Source of the DNA: Chryseobacterium jejuense
GTDB taxonomy: Bacteria; Bacteroidota; Bacteroidia; Flavobacteriales; Weeksellaceae
Length of the DNA stretch: 64,000 bases
Assembly (NCBI RefSeq): GCF_017877355.1
Contig: NZ_JAGIPR010000011.1
Coordinates: 1 to 64,000 of the forward strand
Reading direction: 5' to 3'
Part shown: piece after piece, positions 19,749-28,277 of the stretch
Layout: each line of letters starts with the position of its first letter
Numbering within the stretch: the first letter of the stretch is position 1
The notes under the pieces: generated by a model
Database searches by the model: none
Told to the model about the DNA's origin: nothing
The model's input: only the letters and a program-made list of their open reading frames with translations
Translations under genes and position numbers: made by a program

Positions 19749-20215
19749 ACACAAATGATGAAAAAAAATTTATTACCTTGACTTGTTCCCTCATTCAAGG
19801 CGATGTAAAAGTACGACATATTTCATAAATACAAAAACATTTCTTTCCTTTTTTTAAACTTTATGAAAACTTTATGATTTTTTAAGTTTTTTTGAGTTTG
19901 ACACACATTAATATGAATCACAATCAAGCCTCGCATATACTATTAAAATAATAAACAAATTATACTTAAACTGCGAAAAATATACAAAATCAAATGTTTG
20001 TTTAAACATAAAATATTCCATTTATCTTGTATTTTAAACAAGAGCAAAATTAGAGTTATTCTTCTAAAAATTTAAAATATCTCTACTATTCCACTCCTTA
20101 TGGTTCACAAAATTTTAAAGGTACTTTTATAAGAGATTGAAATTTAGTTTGAATCAAAAATAATCATTCAAATAATGGTATATGGATTGAGATGATACAG
20201 TAGAATTTACCAATA
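19749..20215. other. AT-rich gap between core genome and peptide superlocus
   Basis: About 470 nt without a supportable gene. It marks the boundary between core genes and the accessory region. I see no tRNA, integrase remnant or direct repeat here. Confidence 0.45.
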
Positions 20216-21055
20216 CTATAGAGTTCCGCTACTTTTAAAAACAAGTGTCTTATAGTATCTGAACAAATAATCATAAATAATCATTTCAAACAGTCGTTGA
20301 TTTGAAACAAACATTCTATTGATATGCATATGAAACACACTGGAAAAAAAGCTCTGAATAGAAGTTGAATCATGTTTTATGTGTTGCAGGACTTCTTTAG
20401 ATTCTTGAATATTATCTAGAATAGCAGCCCTGAACGGAATATAATCCTCTGACTCAACAAACTCCAGATAATTAATAATAAATGTTCTATATTTTTTATC
20501 TAACTGATTGTTCAGCTTTTTATCTGCATTGAACTCCTGTTTGAAAGCAATATTATTATCTTTTATCCAATCTAATCTTTCATGGAGTGAAACATCTAAA
20601 TATTCTAATGTTTTATCAACATAAAAAAGCGTTACCATTATCTTTTCTTCATCATCAAAATGAAGGTAGTCATCAAGTATACTCTCGCTGCTCTTCCAAA
20701 ATAAAAACTCAGCAACTTCCATAGTTGCTTCTCCATACCGCTCAATTTCCCGCTGATAAATGTCTATTATAAATTCCGATATTTCCCCGGAATCTCTATA
20801 TTCCTGCAAATAAGCATTTACTAATGAAAGAACCTTAGTAAAATGCTTAAGGTCTGAAAGTTCAAAACGGAGCCGAAGATGAACCCGCGGATCATTATAC
20901 CGGATAAAAAACCATTTTTTTATTAAGCTTTCCTCCCGAAGTTGCTGCAATAAAGGTATTATAGCTTCCTCCAAAATAATATCCGCTGTTTTTACTCCTG
21001 TATAAATTTTAACATACAACCACTCGCTTCCCGGAATAAACTTTCTTTTCATCAA
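20216..21055 (-). CDS. Split LanB elimination part (thiopeptide-type bacteriocin biosynthesis domain)
   Basis: A 279-aa protein matching the SpaB C-terminal / thiopeptide-type domain: GSEWLYVKIYTG at the N-terminus, FFIRYNDPRVHLRLRFEL in the middle and a YQREIERYG segment. In class I lanthipeptide dehydratases this domain eliminates glutamate from glutamylated Ser/Thr to give dehydroalanine or dehydrobutyrine; here it is a separate gene, as in thiopeptide and many Bacteroidota clusters. It lies 3 nt after the LanB N-terminal gene on the same transcript. Catalytic residues appear present but were not checked against an alignment. Confidence 0.88.
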   Translation of the reverse strand: MMKRKFIPGSEWLYVKIYTGVKTADIILEEAIIPLLQQLREESLIKKWFFIRYNDPRVHLRLRFELSDLKHFTKVLSLVNAYLQEYRDSGEISEFIIDIYQREIERYGEATMEVAEFLFWKSSESILDDYLHFDDEEKIMVTLFYVDKTLEYLDVSLHERLDWIKDNNIAFKQEFNADKKLNNQLDKKYRTFIINYLEFVESEDYIPFRAAILDNIQESKEVLQHIKHDSTSIQSFFSSVFHMHINRMFVSNQRLFEMIIYDYLFRYYKTLVFKSSGTL

Positions 21056-21058
21056 TAT

Positions 21059-23266
21059 TTATTTTAATTTATACATTGGAAAAACAAATTCATGCTTAAA
21101 ACTGTCATTCTCATTAAACAAGAACTCTTCTATCATGATTGTTTTTTTCTTTTTAATGGTGTGAATAAAAAGCATGGCCATATCATAATTTTCAAGGTTC
21201 AGTGTTAAAGTATTATCCGATTCTACCCATTGTATCCATGCAGGAATTTTTCTTTTAATTCTCCAGTTTTCCAATCCAGACAAAAAGCAATCTTTGTCTA
21301 AGATTAACTCTTCTAAAAAAGCAATATCTTTATCAAAGATCTTCCAGGAAGCTTTTGAAAAGACGATATTTTTATATTCTACTCTTGGAAAAAACTTGTA
21401 AATATCTTTTAGCCCACCCCAATTAAAATGTAATCCATTTCTTATTTCCCGGGAATAAAGGTCAGAAAGAAAGTGATAAACCGGCAGGGTATTATGAAAA
21501 TAATTATGGGCATTCGTCAAATAAGGTCGTATTTCTTTATTAAGCCTTTTAGATCGTAAAACAATTCTATTATTTTTCAGTGAGATATGAAGATCATCCA
21601 CAGCTATTTGACTTTCTTCCGGCACAACAGACTGCGCCATATAAGGAATTTCGTAAGGTCTTATTGTAGGCCTTCTAACCACATTCCCTATTCTTGCTTC
21701 AGGCAAGTGAATCACTTCTGCTAAAATGCACTCGGGATTCAGTGTTTGTTCTTTATCAGCAATAGTTTTTGTTAACTTATGGATTTCAGATTTCTCAGAA
21801 CAAAATCTCCCTAATAGTGTTGCTGCACTACTTCCTGTACACCCATTTAAGAATAATTTTTCTTTACCATTGTCTGAAATAATCTCCGTCATAAAAGAAA
21901 TCGTATCGGGTAGATCGTCCCATTTCTCATCTAATCCTTCAAAATCATCATCCGATAACTCTATTTTATACTGGTTTTCTAATAATGCATCCTGTAATTT
22001 ATCATTAAGAACCTTTTGAACCGGGTTAAGTTCAATACTTAGATTGTTATTTTTTTCAGAATTTGGAAGTATTAAGTCATCTAAATAAGGATGAATTCCC
22101 CTTACTGAGGTACTTTGCTTGTAACCAAGACCGATTTCGGAATCAAGAACATACTGCAAGGGTAGTTCCTGACCTTCAAATCGTACATTAAAGTCCTTTT
22201 TAAATTTTTCTAAACGGATATCTTTTGAAGGTAAAGTTATTTTATTCAAAAAGCTAAAGGCTGTTTTAAGCTCTTTTTTCCAATAGGGAGATAAGGAAGC
22301 TTTATCTTTATGATATAAGTCGGTTTGAAACAAATATTTTTGCTCATATTCTATCTCAAAAGATGCAATGAGTTTCTCGATGTCAGCATAGTTTGAAATG
22401 GAATTACCAATATTTTGATCTAATTTATCCAGTTTATTTTTTATAGAAATTAAAATATTGGCTTCATTTACTTTAAGTCTTTGTAAAACAGAAATTATAG
22501 TATCTAAAAAGTCTCTTCCTGAAACATTAGGCTCAATTTCGCTTGTGAGAACCTGATTATCGATTAGCTCATCTATAAATTCTGATGCATCTTCTTGGGT
22601 TATTTCTTCCGTAATCAGAATCTCTGTAAGTTCATGTATCGTCTTTCCTTGTTTTGAAAATTGTAATACATCTTGTAATTCATCAGAAAGCGGGGCCGAT
22701 GAGATAATATAATCCCTTTTCCCACCTAAATATTGATATTCTATATATCGGATTTTTGTTCCTACTCTATAAATCGTATTATTAGGATAAAATAAAAGCT
22801 TATTTCTTATTTCCAGCGTTTTTACAAAGTATTGAACCAGAGATACCAGAAAATACATATCCAATTTCGTATCCCTAACTAAATAGTCTGCGTATAAATT
22901 ATCTTCATGTGATGCTCTATTTTTATAATCTTCATTAAATTTTCCCAGCCCAACTCCAGAAAATAAGCCGAATGGAGTACAACGGGTACTCATTCGGCTA
23001 TAATATTTTAATAAAGTATGTTTTAATTTTTGGTGTTCTTTTTGTGAAAGTGATTTTTCTGCGTGAAGCCATCTGGTAATTTCCTCGTGCAAATCAGGTG
23101 AAGCCAAATAAATGGCTTCCAGAAATTCTGAATGATCAGCAAATTTATTTTTTAATTCTTCATCTGAAATTTCGTCTTTATTTATTACTTCAAGAAATTT
23201 TTTGCTTGAAAATAAAGGAGTACGAACAATATATTCATCGAAAAATTGATAGGGAAAACGAGACAT
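21059..23266 (-). CDS. Lantibiotic dehydratase, LanB N-terminal glutamylation part
   Basis: A 735-aa protein of the lantibiotic dehydratase N-terminal family, which transfers glutamate from Glu-tRNA to Ser/Thr of a precursor peptide. Supporting segments are the start FPYQFFDEYIVRTPLFS, LLKYYSRMSTRCTPFGLFSG (typical of the family) and RIGNVVRRPTIRPYEIPYMA. It begins at the base next to the stop of the S9 peptidase gene and ends 3 nt before the elimination-domain gene. No LanC-type cyclase is found in the window. A copy of its first ~20 codons survives as a decayed fragment at 25557-25628. Confidence 0.92.
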   Translation of the reverse strand: MSRFPYQFFDEYIVRTPLFSSKKFLEVINKDEISDEELKNKFADHSEFLEAIYLASPDLHEEITRWLHAEKSLSQKEHQKLKHTLLKYYSRMSTRCTPFGLFSGVGLGKFNEDYKNRASHEDNLYADYLVRDTKLDMYFLVSLVQYFVKTLEIRNKLLFYPNNTIYRVGTKIRYIEYQYLGGKRDYIISSAPLSDELQDVLQFSKQGKTIHELTEILITEEITQEDASEFIDELIDNQVLTSEIEPNVSGRDFLDTIISVLQRLKVNEANILISIKNKLDKLDQNIGNSISNYADIEKLIASFEIEYEQKYLFQTDLYHKDKASLSPYWKKELKTAFSFLNKITLPSKDIRLEKFKKDFNVRFEGQELPLQYVLDSEIGLGYKQSTSVRGIHPYLDDLILPNSEKNNNLSIELNPVQKVLNDKLQDALLENQYKIELSDDDFEGLDEKWDDLPDTISFMTEIISDNGKEKLFLNGCTGSSAATLLGRFCSEKSEIHKLTKTIADKEQTLNPECILAEVIHLPEARIGNVVRRPTIRPYEIPYMAQSVVPEESQIAVDDLHISLKNNRIVLRSKRLNKEIRPYLTNAHNYFHNTLPVYHFLSDLYSREIRNGLHFNWGGLKDIYKFFPRVEYKNIVFSKASWKIFDKDIAFLEELILDKDCFLSGLENWRIKRKIPAWIQWVESDNTLTLNLENYDMAMLFIHTIKKKKTIMIEEFLFNENDSFKHEFVFPMYKLK

Positions 23267-25444
23267 TTACTTTTTTATTTCTGTCTTGGGTTGATAGTCA
23301 GGATGTCCTAATTGCCATAATGCAAATTCAAACATATCTCCGATGTTAGCATATCGTTGTGCTATGGGTACATTACCAGCATGCCCTCCTTCAAAATCAA
23401 TTTTCAATAGGATGGGACTATCAGAAGTATTATCTGCTATTAATTTAGCTGCAAATTTTGTAGGCATCCATGGAGTTACTCTCTGATCATTCATTCCTGC
23501 AGTGATAAAAGTAGCAGGGTATTTTGTCCCTTTCTTAATATGATGATAAGCGTCCATCTCTAACAACCCTTTAAATTCTTCAGGATCTTTTACAGAACCG
23601 AATTCTTTTGGCTGGCTATTAACTGCTGCTTCATCTCTAACCATATTCAATGCTCCTACTTCCGCAATAACAGCTTTAAAAAGATCAGGTCTTTCAGTCA
23701 TTGCCCGGCCTACAGTAATTCCTCCAGCACTGGCTCCCCAAATAGCCACTTTCTCTTTTGAGGTATATTTTTCATTGATTAAATATTCTGTACAGTCTAT
23801 TAAATCCCTCCATGTATTAGGTTTTGTTCCTTTAAAGCCTGCTAAACGCCATTGCTCTCCTTTTTCACTTCCTCCTCTTACATGGGCAATAGCAACCATA
23901 CCTCCTTCATTTACCCATAATAAATAAGTTTTTGCAAAAAAAGGAGTACTGGATATTCCATAAGATCCATAGCTGTCAATTAATAGTGGGTTTTGGCTAT
24001 TTCTTATGATGTCTTTATTATAAATTAAGGAAACTGGAACTTCTTCACCATCCCTTGCTTTTATAGTAATTTCTTTAACTACAATATTTTTAAATTCAGG
24101 ATATCCTGCAACAGGAGCAAGATTCTCTGGTTTGAAAGTATTTGTTTTTACATCATAGCTAAAACGTTGTTCATCATTTGCCCAACCAGAACATGTTATC
24201 CATATATCAGAAAACTTTTCACCTTTATTTTCTAATCCAATGTTTCCAGATGGATAAGGAATTTGGATAGGATTATCTTTTCCATCTTTATATAAATATA
24301 ATTTAGCTTCTACTCCATTTCGGGTAGTAGTATAATAAATACCATCTTTGGTTACTCGATAACTTTTAATGATTTCATCCTTCTTTTCAGGGACTAAAAC
24401 CTCTGCATTTTTGAAATCAGGGTTATTAATATTGGTTTTACAAAGCTTAACAAAAGGGGAATTATAGCTTGATAGAAAGATAATCTGGTCTTTTCGTATG
24501 TCTAAATTCTTTGCTTTATCACTTGGATCAGATAAAGCCTTCCAATTGTTCTTACCTTCCAATAAATCTTTTTTCTTAATGATATATGTTTTTCTGTAAG
24601 TTTGATAATCTACTACCATTCCTAGATAATAATCCTGATCTAAGTCAAAGTTCAAAATCATAGGAAACTGATCCTCAGTTATATTTAGATTAGGGTTATT
24701 TTTGGCAGAAAAAACCTCACGAATAGAATTAGGGTTTGTACCTATTTTATATAAAACGGTCCGAGTATTTCTATAGAAATTTTTAGACTTAGAATCTGTC
24801 ACTGAAAATGCCACATAGAAAAAACCACTGTTATCATCTGTCCATCTTATTCCATCAAAGGAAGCAGGAGCACCATTAGTAATAATTTCAGGATGAATAT
24901 ATTTTGTTTTAACATCCATAATAATTACATCTGCCAATTCATTTCCTTTTTCAGACATTGAAATAGCAATTTTACTACCGTCCCAACTTGGACTTATATA
25001 ATTGATAACAAAATTATGATTGAGTTCTGAACTTTTATAATTAGCGGGATCATAAAGCAATTTTTCCTTACCAGAAAATCCATCCCGATAATACAATTTA
25101 TCTACTTTTTCATCCCCGTTTTTCTTTAAATAGAAATATTTATTACTACCTGATATTTTTAAATTAGATACAGAATTACCTTGCCTTTTATCAATCTCCA
25201 GTCTTTTCTCTAAATAATAATTCTTTTTAGGAATCAGATCAAGAACAGAATTGGTGTAAGCAGTCTGGGACTTCATCCAATTAAGAGTTTGAACATCTTC
25301 TACATTTTCCAGATTTCTGTATTCATCAACAATATTAGTTTCAAAATACCTATCAGTAACAGGTTTTGAGGGAGCTAAATTTGTTTTTTGAGCGTTAATG
25401 AGAATAGATAATAAACAGATAATAACAAATATTTTTATTTTCAT
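23267..25444 (-). CDS. Secreted prolyl oligopeptidase family (S9) peptidase, copy 1
   Basis: A 725-aa S9A-like serine peptidase with a signal peptide (ending INAQ), so it probably works in the periplasm. It has an N-terminal beta-propeller region (about 70-430) and a C-terminal alpha/beta-hydrolase domain. The nucleophile motif is GASAGG, with Ser near 571; a candidate Asp is in TAGMNDQRV and the His in EGGHAGN. Family members cut after proline in short peptides. Its stop abuts the LanB start, which suggests leader removal or trimming of the modified peptide, but that is inference. It is closely related to the second copy at 35072-37243. Confidence 0.93.
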   Translation of the reverse strand: MKIKIFVIICLLSILINAQKTNLAPSKPVTDRYFETNIVDEYRNLENVEDVQTLNWMKSQTAYTNSVLDLIPKKNYYLEKRLEIDKRQGNSVSNLKISGSNKYFYLKKNGDEKVDKLYYRDGFSGKEKLLYDPANYKSSELNHNFVINYISPSWDGSKIAISMSEKGNELADVIIMDVKTKYIHPEIITNGAPASFDGIRWTDDNSGFFYVAFSVTDSKSKNFYRNTRTVLYKIGTNPNSIREVFSAKNNPNLNITEDQFPMILNFDLDQDYYLGMVVDYQTYRKTYIIKKKDLLEGKNNWKALSDPSDKAKNLDIRKDQIIFLSSYNSPFVKLCKTNINNPDFKNAEVLVPEKKDEIIKSYRVTKDGIYYTTTRNGVEAKLYLYKDGKDNPIQIPYPSGNIGLENKGEKFSDIWITCSGWANDEQRFSYDVKTNTFKPENLAPVAGYPEFKNIVVKEITIKARDGEEVPVSLIYNKDIIRNSQNPLLIDSYGSYGISSTPFFAKTYLLWVNEGGMVAIAHVRGGSEKGEQWRLAGFKGTKPNTWRDLIDCTEYLINEKYTSKEKVAIWGASAGGITVGRAMTERPDLFKAVIAEVGALNMVRDEAAVNSQPKEFGSVKDPEEFKGLLEMDAYHHIKKGTKYPATFITAGMNDQRVTPWMPTKFAAKLIADNTSDSPILLKIDFEGGHAGNVPIAQRYANIGDMFEFALWQLGHPDYQPKTEIKK

Positions 25445-25459
25445 TTTACAAATTCATTT

Positions 25460-25540
25460 TCAGTCCACCATTTTATATTTTAGGTTTAATAGTGAGTCGG
25501 TATAACCGTCTAATTGCATCTCCCTATTAATTACTTTCAT
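25460..25540 (-). pseudogene. Decayed precursor peptide tail
   Basis: The 26-codon frame MKVINREMQLDGYTD... is preceded in frame by SISD and then a stop. ISDMKVIN matches ISDMKTIN of the intact precursor at 37240-37413, and the DNA is visibly alike. The GG of the cleavage site has become RE and the leader start is missing. It sits 15 nt before the S9 peptidase copy 1, exactly where the intact precursor sits relative to copy 2. So this unit once had the same precursor-peptidase order. Confidence 0.65.
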
Positions 25541-25556
25541 ATCACTAATTGATTAA

Positions 25557-25628
25557 CTATATTCTATTTACAAAATAAAGGAATATATACAACATATTCG
25601 TCAAAAACTGATCAGGAAAACAAGGCAT
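25557..25628 (-). pseudogene. Fragment of a second LanB gene start
   Basis: The 23-codon frame begins MPCFPDQFLTNML, compared with MSRFPYQFFDEYI at the start of the intact LanB. The start codon overlaps the stop of the peptidase-tail fragment (TAATG), mirroring the tight peptidase-LanB junction at 23266/23267. The rest of the gene is gone and the frame runs into AT-rich sequence. Confidence 0.7.
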
Positions 25629-25740
25629 TACTTTTTTGTGTTTTCTTTTGGCAACTGGTAATCAGGATGGTTTCTTCTTCGTTAAAACTATTATTCTCAC
25701 CGTTGCCTCCTTTAATTGAATCTAGAATTGGTGTTTTTTT
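25628..25740 (-). pseudogene. Composite scar: precursor tail joined to S9 peptidase tail
   Basis: On the minus strand, ILDSIKGGNGENNSFN (about 25690-25735, no start codon) resembles GLNSIKGGSAAHVGDD of the intact precursor at 28001-28162. After a one-base frame change, HPDYQLPKENTKK and a stop (25628-25669) match the last residues of the S9 peptidases (GHPDYQPK...KK). Everything between the precursor core and the peptidase end has been deleted. It directly follows the CocE/NonD hydrolase stop. Confidence 0.7.
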
Positions 25741-25747
25741 TGATTAA

Positions 25748-27991
25748 CTATTCCTGAATAACAGGAACATCTATATAACTATCATTATAAAATTTAATTT
25801 CCAGTGGTTCTTTTCCATCAAGAATAGTTTCATCACTTACGTCTTTCCCCGTACCATAATTTATCTGATAATATGGACTTTTCACTAGACCAACTACTGC
25901 AACAAGCTTGCTCCCTTTTTCTACTTTTTTACTTATAAATTTATTATTTGATATTGATATTGTTTCCTTTTTATTAGGGGTAAGTAAATTTCGTTTTTCA
26001 TTATTTTTATTATAACTAGCCCTTTCTAAATAAGTTGATAATAAAAAATATTTTCCGTTGGGCATGAGCTCATATAAATATACATAAACATCTACGTCCT
26101 TTTTATTGATTGAAAATCTAAATTTTCCAGAAAAATTACCTGAAAATTCAAAAGATTTATCAAATGTGCTAGTTGTGAATATTAGACTATTCTTAGTGTA
26201 TATTTTATTTTCAACTACATCATTCTTTAAATTTAATAATTCATCCACATCAGATCTGTCTTTGAGATCTACTTTTAGTGATGAAAAACTTTTAGCGTTT
26301 ATTTTTACATCTGATAATAAACCATTATTTTCCAAATAAAATTTTAATTTATTTTTATTAAGGTTTTCTACTGAATTTACATTTTTCCATTGATTAGTAC
26401 CCATAACCTGATAATTAATCTTATTCTTCAAGAAAGAAGGTTTTTTACCATCTTTTAAAATATAATCAAACCATTCAATCCAAATCTTATTAAAATCTAT
26501 ATTTGCAACAGAATCAATTGTATATCCTTTTAGTTCGCTCTTTATATATCCTTGTGCACCAGAATGATCATAAGGGCCAATTATTAGATAGTGATCAGCA
26601 CTTGTATTGTATTTATAATGATTTTTGAGATAATATAATGCACCCAATTGGTCTGCATCAAAATATCCTGTAATAGTTAATATTGGAATATTAATTTTAG
26701 AAAAATCTTTTTTATAAGGAATCATATTTTTCCAGTAACTGTCAAAGCTTGGATGATTAAGCCATCTTTGGAAAATGATATTAGATTTTCCACTTATAGA
26801 ATCAAGTTGTCTAAATGGCTTCCCAGTGATATACCATTGTTTGTATGTGGAGTTCCATTTTTTCACATCACTAAAATCTGCATAATCAGTCATTTTTGAA
26901 TTCACTACATAATTTAACCAACGTATGGCATAAGATGTAAATATATTATTATTCATAGGAAAATCTTCTGTACCTATTCCTACCGCAGCCTGTGGTATTA
27001 TCGTTTTTAACGCCGGATGGAGTTTTTTTGTAGCTGCCCATTGACTGAATCCTAAGTAGCTTCCACCAATCATTCCAACTTTTCCGTTACTCCAAGGCTG
27101 CTTTATAATCCAATTGATCGCTTCATTGATATCTTCAACTTCATGTTCAAAAGGTTCTATCCTATTATTGCTTAAATATTTTCCTCTAGTATTTAAAATG
27201 ACTCCAATATAATTATCCGAAGCTAACTTCTTAGCATCATTAATATTTTTTGGATCTGAATATATTGTATTTATAAGTATTGTGCTTTGAGGTTTTGGAG
27301 CTTTATTATTTAATACAACACTTAATGTAAGAATTCCATTGTCTTTTGTAGTAACTTTTATACTATCATATATTGTAAATACCTCTTTTTCTAAATTTTT
27401 TAGTAACTGTGCTCCTAATTTGAATGTTTTATTTCCTACATCATATATATTGTATTTTCTACATAATTTTATAGCATCTGACATGTCAATACTATCCTGT
27501 TTTATATTATTCGTAATTATTTCATTAATATCTCTTTTTAAGGATATTGGATCATAAATAAAATATTGGGATAGAATAATTTTTGATTTTAAAGGTAACT
27601 TTTCATACTTTTTTTTGAATTCTTCTTCATATATTTTATCAAAATTATTCTTATTAGGCGCTCGTTTAACAGTATTAATATAAATTTCAAATTGACTTCC
27701 CATTGCGCTAGCTGCTATAGAATTATTTATCATTGTAATATTTCTAAAAGAGTCTAGCTGTAAAAGTGATAAATTATAATTTTCATTAATAATATTTATT
27801 CTGAAAAGATCATCATAATAAATACCCTTATCTTTTTTTTCGATATATCTATCTTTAAGTTGATTGGCTAAATATTTTACAATATTTTCTGTATTTGACA
27901 CGTCTTTAATATCAATTTGTTTTAAGTTTATTTTTTGGCACAAAACAAACTGCAAACAAAAGATAAAATATATAAAGAAGATTTTTTTCAT
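25748..27991 (-). CDS. Secreted CocE/NonD (S15) family hydrolase
   Basis: A 747-aa protein with a signal peptide (ending FVLCQ) and a CocE/NonD alpha/beta-hydrolase core. The nucleophile lies in GMIGGSYLGFSQWAA, Ser near 310; DADQLGALYYL and IGPYDHSGAQG supply the likely Asp and His. The C-terminal part (about 560-747) is the jelly-roll domain of X-Pro dipeptidyl-peptidase-type enzymes. It lies 9 nt downstream of an intact lanthipeptide-like precursor, so a role in processing that peptide is likely but unproven. It takes the place that S9 peptidases hold in the other units. Confidence 0.88.
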   Translation of the reverse strand: MKKIFFIYFIFCLQFVLCQKINLKQIDIKDVSNTENIVKYLANQLKDRYIEKKDKGIYYDDLFRINIINENYNLSLLQLDSFRNITMINNSIAASAMGSQFEIYINTVKRAPNKNNFDKIYEEEFKKKYEKLPLKSKIILSQYFIYDPISLKRDINEIITNNIKQDSIDMSDAIKLCRKYNIYDVGNKTFKLGAQLLKNLEKEVFTIYDSIKVTTKDNGILTLSVVLNNKAPKPQSTILINTIYSDPKNINDAKKLASDNYIGVILNTRGKYLSNNRIEPFEHEVEDINEAINWIIKQPWSNGKVGMIGGSYLGFSQWAATKKLHPALKTIIPQAAVGIGTEDFPMNNNIFTSYAIRWLNYVVNSKMTDYADFSDVKKWNSTYKQWYITGKPFRQLDSISGKSNIIFQRWLNHPSFDSYWKNMIPYKKDFSKINIPILTITGYFDADQLGALYYLKNHYKYNTSADHYLIIGPYDHSGAQGYIKSELKGYTIDSVANIDFNKIWIEWFDYILKDGKKPSFLKNKINYQVMGTNQWKNVNSVENLNKNKLKFYLENNGLLSDVKINAKSFSSLKVDLKDRSDVDELLNLKNDVVENKIYTKNSLIFTTSTFDKSFEFSGNFSGKFRFSINKKDVDVYVYLYELMPNGKYFLLSTYLERASYNKNNEKRNLLTPNKKETISISNNKFISKKVEKGSKLVAVVGLVKSPYYQINYGTGKDVSDETILDGKEPLEIKFYNDSYIDVPVIQE

Positions 27992-28000
27992 TCAAAAAGG

Positions 28001-28162
28001 TTATCCGTTATTACCACCAAGCGTCTGTTCTACAATTGTTTGATTATCATCTCCTACATGAGCAGCACTTCCCCCTTTAATAGAATTCAAACCATTTGTA
28101 ATTTTAACCAACTGTAATTTTTTTAATGACATTTTTTTTTCTGTTTTTTGTTGTTTTTTCAT
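28001..28162 (-). CDS. Lanthipeptide-like precursor peptide 1
   Basis: A 53-aa peptide. The leader has the Bacteroidota class I motif MSLKKLQLVKI after a Lys/Gln-rich start, then NSIKGG as the presumed cleavage site. The core of about 22 residues, SAAHVGDDNQTIVEQTLGG plus NNG, has one Ser and two Thr but no Cys, so dehydration is possible but thioether rings are not. A second possible start is Met11. It heads the transcript to the CocE hydrolase and the S9-LanB genes. A related tail lies decayed at 25690-25735. Confidence 0.8.
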   Translation of the reverse strand: MKKQQKTEKKMSLKKLQLVKITNGLNSIKGGSAAHVGDDNQTIVEQTLGGNNG

Positions 28163-28227
28163 TTGTATTAAAATTTATATTTAAGATTACAAATTAAATA
28201 GCTTTGTTTCGTTCATCAAAAACAATG

Positions 28228-28250
28228 ATATCGAAATTGATCAATTTCTT
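28228..28250 (-). promoter_or_regulatory. Palindromic operator before precursor 1
   Basis: GAAATTGATCAATTTC (28233-28248) is a perfect 16-bp palindrome. Read on the minus strand it continues to GATCAATTTCGATAT. It lies about 70-85 nt upstream of precursor 1, between it and the regulator gene. A near-identical GATCAATTTCGACAT stands on the plus strand at 30162-30176, before the two-peptide bacteriocin. Probably the binding site of the regulator at 28278-30011; this is inference from position. Confidence 0.55.
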
Positions 28251-28277
28251 ATACAAAATTTTACAAAATACTCTTTA

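Noticed and set aside
19749..19800. Leader-peptide-like MMKKNLLP frame after the DUF3810 terminator
   Set aside because: Eight codons, no downstream gene on that strand and no run of regulatory codons.
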